Below are positions 33,055 to 41,988 of a stretch of DNA of 64,000 bases, one piece after another. The number at the start of each line of letters is the position of its first letter. Positions within the stretch are counted from its first letter, which is position 1. Under the pieces are notes generated by a model. That model searched no databases, was not told the origin of the DNA, and saw nothing but the letters and a program-made list of their open reading frames with translations. Source of the DNA: Myxococcus sp. RHSTA-1-4 (GTDB taxonomy: Bacteria; Myxococcota; Myxococcia; Myxococcales; Myxococcaceae); contig NZ_JAIQDG010000007.1 in NCBI RefSeq assembly GCF_020037125.1, positions 186,001 through 250,000 on the forward strand, read 5' to 3'. Both the position numbers and the translations under genes were made by a program.

Positions 33055-33350
33055 AGGGCCTCGCCCGGTCCCTCCAGCCGCGCCATTCACTTCCGCCGGG
33101 CGGCCACCCCGTTTCAGCGAAAGCTGCGCATCCTCCGAACGCGGGGCTCCGTCGAGGGGAGAGGGTCCTTCATCACCTCTTCTTCATGCTTCTTCACGGG
33201 CTCGCATGGGGGGGGGCGTGGCACCTTGCGCCCGTCCTCTTCCCATGAGGAGGGGGAGGCCCGCCGGCGCCGCCCGCCGGTGGCATCGCCATTGCTCAGC
33301 GAGACGGGCGCCACATCCCGTGCGCACCCGAGGAAGGGGAAGACGCCCCC

Positions 33351-33641
33351 ATGCTGCTCGACATGTACCTGTTCTTCTGTCTGCCGTTCCCGCGGCCGGC
33401 GCGCCCCGCCCCGAGGCCATCACCGAAGACGCGCCGGCGGCCGCCAGCGGGTACACGCGTCCCGGCCCTCCGGGGCCCGAAGGCGGACGGGAAGGCGGGC
33501 ACCGGGCGGCGAGTGTCCCCCGGCTCGAGGAAGCCGTCTTCGCCGGCCCCCAAGGCGGGAGGGCAGGGGGGACGTGGAAAGCGGCGCGCGGCCCCGCCCT
33601 CGCTTCGGGTGATTGAAGGCGGCCGGGCCGGCATACCATGA
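33351..33641 (+). CDS. Possible small basic proline-rich protein
   Basis: A 96-residue frame with ATG at 33351 preceded by AGGAAGGGGA at a workable distance. The first twelve residues (MLLDMYLFFCLP) are hydrophobic; the rest is rich in Pro, Arg, Lys and Gly and ends LRVIEGGRAGIP. It ends 30 bp before the kinase gene, so it could be the first gene of that operon. The composition is also what random GC-rich sequence gives, so it may not be a gene. Confidence 0.35.
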   Translation: MLLDMYLFFCLPFPRPARPAPRPSPKTRRRPPAGTRVPALRGPKADGKAGTGRRVSPGSRKPSSPAPKAGGQGGRGKRRAAPPSLRVIEGGRAGIP

Positions 33642-33671
33642 GCATGGAGGCGTGAGCGGAAGGGAGCGGCC

Positions 33672-35015
33672 ATGGACGCGCGGATGAAGCGCAGCTTCAA
33701 CGACATCCAGCTCAAGCACATCGGTCGCATCTTCGGCCACATGGTGCGGCTGCGCGCGACCGTGGGCGCGGTGTTGATCGTGGCGCTGGCGGGGTCGGCC
33801 CTGCTGGACCCCCAGCCGTGGCGGCTGGCCTGGATGGGCACGCTGGTGGTGTGCGCCCTCTCGTTCTTCGTCTACGAGCTGCGGCGCTTCAACCGGGAGC
33901 AGTTCACGGCGCGCACCGTGCCCACCAACCTCCTCTTCGGCGTGGTGTTCCTCCACTGCCTCATCGTGGGGACCGGCGGGCTCGCCAGCCCGTTGCTGCC
34001 CCTGGTGATTGTCCTGGCCTTCGTGGGCGCCATCGGCCTTCCCAGGGCCCGTCACGTGAAGGTGTTCCTGGCGGAGATGAGCGCGCTGTCGTTGCTCTCG
34101 GTGGGGCAGCTCGGCGGCTGGCTTCCGGGGCTTCCCCTGTCCTTCCTGGGGTCTCCCCCGCGGGCCATGCTCATCGCGGTGGCGGTGCTGATGCTCCTGT
34201 TGCTCGTCCTGGTCAACGCCCTGGGTGTCATCATCCGGAAGACCTTCGACGACATGCTCATCGAGGCGCTGGCGCAGCGCGACGAGCTGCTGGCCACCCA
34301 CCGCACGTACACGCGCGCGCTGGAGGCGCTGTCCGGTGAGATTGCCCACGAGCTGAAGAACCCGCTGGCCACCGTGAAGGGGCTCACCCAGCTCATGGTG
34401 CGCGAGGCCGGCCGCGCCCAGCCCGCCGAGCGCCTGGAGGTGCTGTCGACGGAGGTGGTCCGCATGCAGGGCATCCTGGAGGAGTTCCTCAACTACTCCC
34501 GGCCGCTCGTGCCCCTGTCGGTGAGCTCGGTGGACCTGGCGGCGCTATGCGACGAGGCGCTGGTGCTGCACGAAGGACTCGCCGCGGAGCGCGGCATCCG
34601 GCTGGAGCGCGTGGGGACGGGCCCGGTGAACGCGGTGTGTGATTCGCGCAAGGTGAAGCAGGTGGTGATGAACCTGCTCCACAACGCCATCGAGGCCAGC
34701 TCCCAGGGAGGACGGGTGACGGTGGACGTGGGGGGCACGTCCCTCGGGGAGGCCCGGGTGTCCATCCAGGACGAGGGGCCGGGGCTGCCTCGGGAGGTGG
34801 CCGGGCGCGTGTTCGACGCGGGTGTCACCACCAAGGCGAAGGGCTCCGGGCTGGGACTGACGGTGGCGCGCGCGCTGGCGCGCCAGCACGGGGGCGAAGT
34901 CACGCTGGAAAACGGGGCGGGGGGCGGGTGCATCGCGAAGCTGGTGCTGCCGCGCGAGCTGCCCGCGGACACCCTGCGGCCCGTGCCCGCGCGTGAGGTG
35001 GCCCATGCCGGGTGA
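33672..35015 (+). CDS. Membrane sensor histidine kinase
   Basis: A 447-residue kinase. Six hydrophobic segments between about residues 28 and 190 form the sensor part, with almost no periplasmic loop, so the signal is probably sensed within the membrane. A short coiled linker leads to the phospho-acceptor His in EIAHELKNP near residue 227, then the ATP-binding domain with the N box (MNLLHNAIEA), DEGPGLP and GSGLGLTVA. It overlaps the response regulator gene by 11 bp. With its NtrC-type partner it belongs to the NtrB-like class. Confidence 0.9.
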   Translation: MDARMKRSFNDIQLKHIGRIFGHMVRLRATVGAVLIVALAGSALLDPQPWRLAWMGTLVVCALSFFVYELRRFNREQFTARTVPTNLLFGVVFLHCLIVGTGGLASPLLPLVIVLAFVGAIGLPRARHVKVFLAEMSALSLLSVGQLGGWLPGLPLSFLGSPPRAMLIAVAVLMLLLLVLVNALGVIIRKTFDDMLIEALAQRDELLATHRTYTRALEALSGEIAHELKNPLATVKGLTQLMVREAGRAQPAERLEVLSTEVVRMQGILEEFLNYSRPLVPLSVSSVDLAALCDEALVLHEGLAAERGIRLERVGTGPVNAVCDSRKVKQVVMNLLHNAIEASSQGGRVTVDVGGTSLGEARVSIQDEGPGLPREVAGRVFDAGVTTKAKGSGLGLTVARALARQHGGEVTLENGAGGGCIAKLVLPRELPADTLRPVPAREVAHAG

Positions 35016-36450
35016 GCCGGGCGCGCCGCCGGAGCCGTCCAACCACGTCCTGGTGGTGGACGACGACGCGGGCGTGCGCTTCACGCTGCGAGAGACGCTC
35101 CGCAGCCTGCCCGGAGTCACGGTGGAAGTCGCGGAGGACGGCGAGGCGGCCCTGCGGATGCTGGCGGCCCGGCCGTACGAGCTGGTCATCACCGACCTGC
35201 GCATGCCGCGGATGGACGGCCTGGAGTTGGTGAAGCGGCTGCAAGGCCTGCCGCAGACGCCGAGGGTCATCGTCGTCACCGCGCATGGCTCGGAGCGCTT
35301 CGCGGTGGAGGCGATGAAGGCCGGGGCGTACGACTACTTCCGCAAGCCCTTCGACGTGGACGAGCTGCTCGCCGTGGTGTCCCGCGCGCTGGAGGCGGTG
35401 CGGCTGCGCGACGAGAACGAGCGGCTGGCGGGCGAGCTGAACCTGTCCCGCTCGCTGGTGTTCGCCTCGGAGGCGATGCGGCGGCTGGCGCAGCTCGTCC
35501 AGCGCGCCGGCTCGCGGGACGTGACGGTGCTCATCACCGGTGAGAGCGGCACGGGCAAGGAGCGGGTGGCGGAGGCGCTGGTGCGCGCCTCGCCGCGCGC
35601 GAAGGGGCCCTACCTGCGCTTCAACTGCGCGGCGCTCACCGAGGAGCTGGCGGAGGCGGAGCTGTTCGGCCACTCGAAGGGCGCCTTCACCGGGGCGAAC
35701 CGCGTGCGCCAGGGCCTGTTCCGCGAGGCGGACGGCGGCACGCTGCTGCTGGACGAGGTGGGCGAGCTGGCCCCGCCGCTCCAGGCCAAGTTGCTGCGCG
35801 TCCTGCAGGAGGGCGAGGTGCGGCCGGTGGGCGAGGACCGGCCTGTGAAGGTGGACGTGCGCATCATCGCCGCCACGCACCGCGACTTGCGCCGCCGGGC
35901 CGCGGAAGGGGCGTTCCGCGAGGACCTCTACTACCGCCTCAACGTGGTGCAGCTCCGGGTGCCTCCGCTGCGCGAGCGTCCGGAAGACATCCCCGTCCTG
36001 GCGCGGATGTTCCTGGACCGCTTCAGCGACCGCTTCCACACCGGACCTCTGAAGGTGCCCGAGGGCTTCTTCGAGAAGCTCCGCGCGCTGCCGTGGCCGG
36101 GCAACGTGCGCGAGCTGGAGAACACGCTGGAGAGCCTGGTGGCCCTTTCCAGCGAGGGCGAGCTGGACCTGGGGCTGCTGCCCGTCCCGGACGCGCCGGC
36201 ACCCGGAGCCGGGGAGGGCGGTGCCCCGGCGGCGGCCTCCGCGGGAGGCGGCGAGCCCCGGGACGACATGGCCGGCGCGGGCCTCAAGGAGCGGGTGGAG
36301 GCGTACGAGCGGGGGTTGATCCTCGACGCGCTACGCATCGCCGGAGGCAACCGCAGCGAGGCCGCGCGGCGGCTGGGCATCGGCCGCGCCACGCTGCACG
36401 ACAAGCTGCGCAAGTACGGGCTGGACGGAGCCCCGGACGACGGGGCGTGA
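35005..36450 (+). CDS. NtrC-family sigma54-dependent response regulator
   Basis: A 481-residue activator. Receiver domain about residues 14-130 with acidic pocket VVDDD and the phospho-Asp in VITDLRMP; AAA+ domain about 150-385 with Walker A GESGTGKE, the sigma54-contacting GAFTGA loop (SKGAFTGAN), GGTLLLDEVGEL and the R-finger region; Fis-type helix-turn-helix at the C-terminus (GNRSEAARRLGIGRATLHDKLRKYGL region, about 450-475). A Pro/Gly-rich linker separates the last two. The ATG at 35005 overlaps the kinase gene. It is the natural candidate to act at the palindromes upstream of the divergent efflux operon. Confidence 0.93.
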   Translation: MPGEPGAPPEPSNHVLVVDDDAGVRFTLRETLRSLPGVTVEVAEDGEAALRMLAARPYELVITDLRMPRMDGLELVKRLQGLPQTPRVIVVTAHGSERFAVEAMKAGAYDYFRKPFDVDELLAVVSRALEAVRLRDENERLAGELNLSRSLVFASEAMRRLAQLVQRAGSRDVTVLITGESGTGKERVAEALVRASPRAKGPYLRFNCAALTEELAEAELFGHSKGAFTGANRVRQGLFREADGGTLLLDEVGELAPPLQAKLLRVLQEGEVRPVGEDRPVKVDVRIIAATHRDLRRRAAEGAFREDLYYRLNVVQLRVPPLRERPEDIPVLARMFLDRFSDRFHTGPLKVPEGFFEKLRALPWPGNVRELENTLESLVALSSEGELDLGLLPVPDAPAPGAGEGGAPAAASAGGGEPRDDMAGAGLKERVEAYERGLILDALRIAGGNRSEAARRLGIGRATLHDKLRKYGLDGAPDDGA

Positions 36451-36600
36451 CTGCCAGGGCGCCCGCGGACGCACCCGCCGCCGGATTCCGGGGGCCCTGG
36501 GAACAAACGCCGCTGACACGCGTTGGGGGCGCCACGAAGCCGGACCTTCCGGCGTCGCCCGTGTTCCCCCAGAATGTCGCCCTCTCCACCAGGAGCGAGC

Positions 36601-38535
36601 ATGCACTTCGTGTCCCGCGGCCTCGCGGCACTCCTGCTGTTCTCCCTCTCCGGTCCGGCCTGGGCCCAGGCCACGACGCCGCCCAAGCCGTACGGCCAGT
36701 CCCCCGAGCGCACCGAGCGCATCCGGACGCGCTACACCAAGTTCGAGTACCGCATCCCCATGCGGGACGGAACGCGGCTGTTCACCGCCGTCTACGTGCC
36801 GAACGATGCGGGTCCGAACAAGCGCTACCCCATCCTGCTGATGCGCACGCCCTACTCGGTCGCGCCGTATGGTGTGGACCGGTACCCGGCCGGAATCAGC
36901 CCCTCCGAGGAGTTCGAGAAGGAGGGTTTCATCGTCGTGGGCCAGGACGTGCGCGGTCGCAACATGTCCGAGGGCGAGTTCGTCAACGTGCGCCCGCACA
37001 AGCCGAAGAAGGCCGGGCCCAGGGACATCGACGAGAGCACCGACACGTACGACACCATCGACTGGCTGGTGAAGAACGTGCCCCACAACAATGGCCGCGT
37101 GGGTCAGTATGGCATCTCGTACCCCGGCTTCTACGCGTCGGCGGGCGCCATCGACTCGCACCCGGCCCTCAAGGCGGTGTCCCCGCAGGCGCCCATCGGC
37201 GACTGGTTCTGGGACGACATGCACCGGCACGGCGCCTTCAACCTGGCGCTCGCGTTCAACTTCTTCTCGGTGTTCGGCAAGCCCCGTCCGCAGCCCACCG
37301 ACAAGGAGGACTGGGAGTGGTTCGACCACGGCACGCCGGACGGGTACGAGTTCTTCCTGGACCTGGGGCCGCTGAGCAACGCGGACGCGAAGCACCTCAA
37401 GGGTGAGGTGGCGTTCTGGAAGGAAATCGCCGCGCACCCCAACTACGACAGCTACTGGCAGGCGCGGAACATCCTGCCGCACCTGAAGAACATCAAGGCG
37501 GCGGTGATGACGGTGGGCGGCTGGTACGACACGGAGGACCTGTACGGGCCACTGCGGACGTACGACTCCATCGAGAAGCAGAACCCGGGCATCTCCAACA
37601 CGCTCATCATGGGCCCGTGGCAGCACGGGGGCTGGCAGGGCACGGAGGGCTCCTCGCTGGGCGACGCGGAGTTCGGCTTCAAGACCAGTGAGACCTACCA
37701 GGCGCTGGTGCTGGCCTTCTTCAAGCACCACCTCAAGGGCGGGGAGAAGCCGGACCTGCCGGAGGCGCTGGTGTTCGAGACGGGCGCCAACCGCTGGAGG
37801 CGCTTCGAGTCGTGGCCTCCGAAGGGGCTGCGCGAGGCGCGGCTCTACTTCCAGCCGAAGGGCGGGCTGAGCTTCAACAAGGCGCCCACGGGCACCGCGG
37901 AGTCCTTCGCCGAGTACGTCAGCGACCCGGACAAGCCGGTGCCGTACACGCAGGAGCTGACGGCGGGCTGGGGCAAGAACTACATGGCGGAGGACCAGCG
38001 CTTCGCGTCGCGCCGGCCGGACGTGCTGGTGTTCGAGACGGAGCCGCTGGAGCGCGACCTGACGCTGGCGGGCCCGCTGGAAGCGGAGCTGTGGGTCTCC
38101 ACGACGGGCACGGACGCGGACTGGGTGGTGAAGCTGGTGGATGTGCACCCCGGCAGGCCGCGCGGGTGGAAGAAGGGCGACGCGGAGAAGGGCCTGAAGA
38201 ATCGCGGCAGCCAGCAGACGCTGGTGCGCGGCGAGCCGTTCCGAGGCCGCTTCCGCGACAGCTACAGCGAGCCGAAGCCCTTCAAGCCCGGCGAGGTGAC
38301 GAAGGTGCGCTTCGTCATCAACGACGTGTTCCACACCTTCCAGCGCGGGCACAAGGTGATGATCCAGGTGCAGTCGAGCTGGTTCCCGTTCATCGACCGC
38401 AACCCGCAGACCTTCGTCCCCAACATCTTCGAGGCGAAGGAGGGGGACTTCACGCGGGCCTTCCACCGCGTGTACCACTCGGCGGCGCACCCCAGCGCCA
38501 TCAAGGTGGGCGTGCTGCCCTCCGCGGACGAGTAG
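36601..38535 (+). CDS. Secreted CocE/NonD-family X-Pro peptidase-like hydrolase
   Basis: A 644-residue exported hydrolase with a signal peptide (residues 1-23, ending AWAQ). The alpha/beta hydrolase half includes MRDGTRLFTAVYVP, the acidic VGQDVRGR segment and the nucleophile GISYPG near residue 180, as in cocaine esterase and glutaryl-7-ACA acylase. The C-terminal half (from about 400) is the jelly-roll domain of the S15/CocE family. Substrate may be a peptide or ester. ATG at 36601 is fixed by the signal peptide. A strong terminator hairpin follows 8 bp after the stop. Confidence 0.85.
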   Translation: MHFVSRGLAALLLFSLSGPAWAQATTPPKPYGQSPERTERIRTRYTKFEYRIPMRDGTRLFTAVYVPNDAGPNKRYPILLMRTPYSVAPYGVDRYPAGISPSEEFEKEGFIVVGQDVRGRNMSEGEFVNVRPHKPKKAGPRDIDESTDTYDTIDWLVKNVPHNNGRVGQYGISYPGFYASAGAIDSHPALKAVSPQAPIGDWFWDDMHRHGAFNLALAFNFFSVFGKPRPQPTDKEDWEWFDHGTPDGYEFFLDLGPLSNADAKHLKGEVAFWKEIAAHPNYDSYWQARNILPHLKNIKAAVMTVGGWYDTEDLYGPLRTYDSIEKQNPGISNTLIMGPWQHGGWQGTEGSSLGDAEFGFKTSETYQALVLAFFKHHLKGGEKPDLPEALVFETGANRWRRFESWPPKGLREARLYFQPKGGLSFNKAPTGTAESFAEYVSDPDKPVPYTQELTAGWGKNYMAEDQRFASRRPDVLVFETEPLERDLTLAGPLEAELWVSTTGTDADWVVKLVDVHPGRPRGWKKGDAEKGLKNRGSQQTLVRGEPFRGRFRDSYSEPKPFKPGEVTKVRFVINDVFHTFQRGHKVMIQVQSSWFPFIDRNPQTFVPNIFEAKEGDFTRAFHRVYHSAAHPSAIKVGVLPSADE

Positions 38536-38542
38536 GGCTGGG

Positions 38543-38568
38543 GGCCGGAGGCCGCACTGCCTCCGGCC
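38543..38568 (+). terminator. Perfect GC-rich hairpin after the CocE-like gene
   Basis: GGCCGGAGGC and GCCTCCGGCC form a perfect 10-bp stem with a 6-nt loop, starting 8 bp after the stop codon. There is no T-run, which is common in GC-rich genomes. Confidence 0.65.
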
Positions 38569-38678
38569 TGACAGCTCCCTCGCGCCAGCGCGGCGGCCTC
38601 CGTATCCTCTCGGGAGATCTCCGCGCGTACCTGTTACGCTTCAACCGCCACGCGGTATCGCCATGGACGGCGAGGGAC

Positions 38679-39755
38679 ATGACCGGCACGGAGGGGCCCG
38701 CCAGCGGGCCGGTGCAGCTCGACGGCAGTGAAGGGGAGGGGGGAGGGCAGATCCTCCGCTCGGCGCTGTCCCTGTCGCTCATCACCGGACGCCCCTTCCA
38801 CATCACCCGTCTGCGCGAGCGGAGAGCGCCTCCTGGCCTGCGTCCCCAGCACCTGGCCTGCGTGCGTGGCGCCGAGGCCCTGAGCAGCGGTTCCAGCGAG
38901 GGCGCCACCGTGGGCGCCTCCGAGCTCACCTTCACGCCGGGTCCCGTGCGCGCGGGCGACTACCTCCTGGAGGTGGGCACCGCCGGCAGCACGCCGCTGC
39001 TCTTCCAGTGCCTCGTCTACCCGCTGGCCCTGGCCGGCGGCGGGCGGCTCACCCTCCGTGGCGGCACGCACCTGCCGCACAGCCCCAGCTTCCATTACGT
39101 CGCGCAGGTCTGGCAGCCGGTGGCTCGCGCGTATGGCCTGCCCGTGCAGCTCACGATGCCTCACGCCGGCTTCTATCCGGAGGGCGCGGGGGAGATTGTC
39201 GCGGACGTGGGCCCGCCCCAGGTGCCGCCGCTCCTGGTGGAGCTGCCTGCCCGGGGCATGCTGCGCGAGGTGCGCGTGTCCTCGTACGTCGGCGGGCTGC
39301 CCTTCACCATCGCCGAGCGGCAGTCCCGCTCCGCCGTGTCCGCCCTGCGCGAGCACGGCATCCTCGCCGAGGCGGAGAACCGGCCACTGCCCGTCACCCG
39401 CTCGGTGGGCACCGTCACCTTCGTGCTCGCCCAGTTCGAGCACACCCTCGCCGGCTTCACCGCGCTGGGCGAGCGGGGCCGCCCCGCGGAAGCGGTGGGG
39501 CGCGAGGCCGCGGAGGCCCTGACGGACTTCATGGAGGCCGGGGGCGCGCTCGATGAGCACCTCGCCGATCAGATCCTCCTGCCCGCGGCGCTGCTGGCCT
39601 CCGGCCGCCTGGGCCCGGCCACGCCCGGCACCACGCGCTTCACGACGGCCCGCATCACCGACCACCTCACCACCCACGCACGCGTCGTGGAGCGTTTCCT
39701 GCCCGTGCGCGTCAGCGTGGAGCCGGGCGGCGAGGTGGAGGTCCGCCCTCGCTGA
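38679..39755 (+). CDS. rtcA: RNA 3'-terminal phosphate cyclase
   Basis: A 358-residue enzyme that converts RNA 3'-phosphates to 2',3'-cyclic phosphates using ATP. Visible motifs are the N-terminal GEGGGQILRSALSLSLITG, the RAPPGLRPQHL segment, a Gly-rich HLPHSPSFHYV region and the catalytic His in DEHLADQ near residue 289. Length is close to the usual 340. The ATG at 38679 follows GAGGG. Neither the ligase rtcB nor the sigma54 regulator rtcR, its usual neighbours, is in the window, so it seems to stand alone here. Confidence 0.9.
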   Translation: MTGTEGPASGPVQLDGSEGEGGGQILRSALSLSLITGRPFHITRLRERRAPPGLRPQHLACVRGAEALSSGSSEGATVGASELTFTPGPVRAGDYLLEVGTAGSTPLLFQCLVYPLALAGGGRLTLRGGTHLPHSPSFHYVAQVWQPVARAYGLPVQLTMPHAGFYPEGAGEIVADVGPPQVPPLLVELPARGMLREVRVSSYVGGLPFTIAERQSRSAVSALREHGILAEAENRPLPVTRSVGTVTFVLAQFEHTLAGFTALGERGRPAEAVGREAAEALTDFMEAGGALDEHLADQILLPAALLASGRLGPATPGTTRFTTARITDHLTTHARVVERFLPVRVSVEPGGEVEVRPR

Positions 39756-39770
39756 CGTGGGAAGGGAGGC

Positions 39771-40115
39771 TCAGGCCTCTTCTTCGTCACCCCGGTTGGA
39801 GCCGAAGGTGTTGGCGCCAGCGATCTCCTTCGTCGTGTTCTTGTAGGCCCGGAGCGCGAAGGGCGTGGCCACCACGAACACGATGCCGACGAGGCCGATG
39901 GCCATCCAGGGGACGGGCTTCTCCTTCACCTGGATGTCCTTGCCATAGGCGTTGAGGTTGTTGCCCATGGCTCGCTGCTTGGCGGCCTCCTTCTCCTCGG
40001 GGGTCAGTTCGCGGGGGGCCTGGAACTCACTGACCTGACGCCGGGGCTGGGCCAGCGCGGCACCGCCCGACATCAGGGCGAGGACGAGAACGAGCCGGGG
40101 AAGGACGTATCGCAT
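39771..40115 (-). CDS. Small membrane protein with signal peptide
   Basis: A 114-residue protein. Residues 1-23 form a signal peptide (LVLVLALMSGGAALAQ), then a polar Glu/Lys-rich stretch, one transmembrane helix (VPWMAIGLVGIVFVVATPFAL) and an acidic tail ending DEEEA. It reads opposite to rtcA with only 15 bp between the stops. The start is divergent from sppA, 106 bp away. No family is recognised; the topology suggests a type I membrane protein with a short periplasmic head. Confidence 0.65.
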   Translation of the reverse strand: MRYVLPRLVLVLALMSGGAALAQPRRQVSEFQAPRELTPEEKEAAKQRAMGNNLNAYGKDIQVKEKPVPWMAIGLVGIVFVVATPFALRAYKNTTKEIAGANTFGSNRGDEEEA

Positions 40116-40221
40116 GGCGGGCGAGGCTAACACGACCCAACGGACGGGCTGAACAGGGCTTGCACTCAATACGGGCCTCCATTACGGCCCGAAGGCCCAC
40201 ATTTCCCTCCTGGTGGACGCC

Positions 40222-41988
40222 ATGCTGCGACTGCCCTTCGTGGCCCTCATCAACCTCTTCCTCCTCCTGCGCACCCTGCTGGGACTGCCCCTCCGGCTGC
40301 TGGCCGTGGGCCACCGGCCGGCCTACGTGCGCTTCCGGCTGACGGGAGATCCCCCGTACCGGGAGCGGCGCGCGCCCCGCTTCCAGCTCGGAGGGAGCCG
40401 CCCGGAGCCGGCGGCCGTCACCTCCGTGGAGCGCTTCCGGGAGTCGCTGCGGCTGCTGGCGGGGGACGCCCGGGTGAAGGGCATCCTGCTGGAGGTGGAG
40501 AACCTGGCGGTGCCCCCGGCCAAGCGCGACGCCCTGGTGGCGGTGCTGGCGGAGTTCAGGGCGGCGGGCAAGCGGGTGGTGGCCTGGGCGGTGAGCGTGG
40601 ACACGGAGGCCTACCCCGTCATGTGCGCGGCGGACGAGGTGCTCCTGGCGCCCATGGGACGGGTGGAGCTGGTGGGCTACGCCGCGGAGGCCACCGCCCT
40701 GGCCGGGGGGCTCGCGCGCGTGGGCATCCAGGCGCACTTCGTGCGGCGCGGCGACTACAAGACGGCGCCGGAGCTGTTCACCCATGAGACGGTGTCGGAC
40801 ATCCAGGCCCGGACGGTGGAGTCCTTCCTGGACGAGCGCTACGCGGACCTGGTGGCCGCGGTGGCGCGTGGGCGCCGGAAGACGGCGGAGGAGGTGAAGG
40901 CGCTCATCGACCGGGGGCCCTTCAGCGCGCGGCGGGCGGTGGAGGCGGGGCTGGTGGACACGCTGGTCAGCGAGGCGGACCTGCCGGTGCACCTGGGCCT
41001 GGTGAAGGCCGGGGAGGAGCACGAGGAGGAGACGGAGCTGGAGTCCATGGCCACGTACCTGGCCACCGTGCCCTTCCCGCCGGTGCGCTGGCGGCGGCTG
41101 CGCCTCCCTCCTCGCGTGGCCCTGGTGCCGGTGTCGGGCATCATCGCTCCGGGACAGGCGGGCGGCGGCGGGCGAATGGCCCTGTCGGGCACGGTGGTGA
41201 AGGCCCTGCGCGCGGCGGCGCGGGACAGGCGCGCGAAGGCCGTGGTGCTCTACGTCAACAGCCCCGGAGGCGCGCCGCTGGCCTCGGAGCTGATGCTGGA
41301 AGCGGTGCAGAGGGTGGCGCGGAAGAAGCCGGTGCTCGCCTACATGGACCGGGTGTGCGCCAGCGCCGGGTACATGGTGGCGGTGGGCGCGAAGGAGATC
41401 TGGTCCGCGCCGCACGCGGTGGTCGGCTCCATCGGCGTGTTCGCCGGCAAGTTCGAGGCGTCCGCGCTGCTGGAGCGGCTGGGCATCCACCGGAGGCTGA
41501 TAGCCCGGGGGGAGAACGCGGCCATCTTCTCCAACTCGCGGGGCTTCACGGCGCGCGAGCACGCCATCGTGGATGCGGAGGTGGAGGAGCTCTACCAAGC
41601 CTTCCTCGGACACGTGGCGAAGGGGCGGGGCCGGACCCCGGAGGAGATCCACGCGCTGGCGGAGGGCCGGGTGTACTCGGGCCTGCGAGCGAAGGACCTG
41701 GGCCTGGTGGATGGCATTGGCGGCTTCGAGGAGGCGTGCCGCCATGCGCTGTCACTGGCGAAGGTGTCCGCGGAGCGCTTCGAGCTCTTCACCTACGGCG
41801 CGCCACGGCGGCGGCTCTCCCTGCTGAAGCTGCTGATGGGCGCTTCGAGCACGAAGACGTACGCCCTGTGCCCCACCGCGTGGAGCCTGGGCGGGTGGGG
41901 CACGGAGCGGTTCGACGCGGAGCGCCCGGGGTGGGCCGGGCTCTCCGCGGTGTTGCTGGCGCTCAGGGAAGCCGGAGGCTCGGATTGA
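40222..41988 (+). CDS. sppA: Signal peptide peptidase SppA (protease IV), long form
   Basis: A 588-residue membrane-anchored serine peptidase that degrades cleaved signal peptides. The N-terminus is hydrophobic (FVALINLFLLLRTLLGLP). The tandem ClpP-like halves of the long form are present: the general-base Lys in RRGDYKTAPE near residue 178 of the first half, and the nucleophile Ser in VCASAGYM near residue 379 of the second. ATG at 40222 is preferred over a GTG at 40213; neither has a good ribosome site. The last 26 bp overlap the convergent lipoprotein gene. Confidence 0.9.
   Translation: MLRLPFVALINLFLLLRTLLGLPLRLLAVGHRPAYVRFRLTGDPPYRERRAPRFQLGGSRPEPAAVTSVERFRESLRLLAGDARVKGILLEVENLAVPPAKRDALVAVLAEFRAAGKRVVAWAVSVDTEAYPVMCAADEVLLAPMGRVELVGYAAEATALAGGLARVGIQAHFVRRGDYKTAPELFTHETVSDIQARTVESFLDERYADLVAAVARGRRKTAEEVKALIDRGPFSARRAVEAGLVDTLVSEADLPVHLGLVKAGEEHEEETELESMATYLATVPFPPVRWRRLRLPPRVALVPVSGIIAPGQAGGGGRMALSGTVVKALRAAARDRRAKAVVLYVNSPGGAPLASELMLEAVQRVARKKPVLAYMDRVCASAGYMVAVGAKEIWSAPHAVVGSIGVFAGKFEASALLERLGIHRRLIARGENAAIFSNSRGFTAREHAIVDAEVEELYQAFLGHVAKGRGRTPEEIHALAEGRVYSGLRAKDLGLVDGIGGFEEACRHALSLAKVSAERFELFTYGAPRRRLSLLKLLMGASSTKTYALCPTAWSLGGWGTERFDAERPGWAGLSAVLLALREAGGSD

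Larger units (their letters stand above)
32899..33350. other. Regulatory gap between efflux operon and two-component genes
   Basis: Apart from the promoter and palindromes listed, this stretch contains only low-complexity GC-rich frames on both strands and no gene that I can support. It is the divergent control region between the leftward efflux operon and the rightward kinase/regulator genes. Confidence 0.6.

Noticed and set aside
33184..33841. Minus-strand frames across the kinase promoter region
   Set aside because: Composition is biased, no ribosome site, and they run into the kinase gene antisense.
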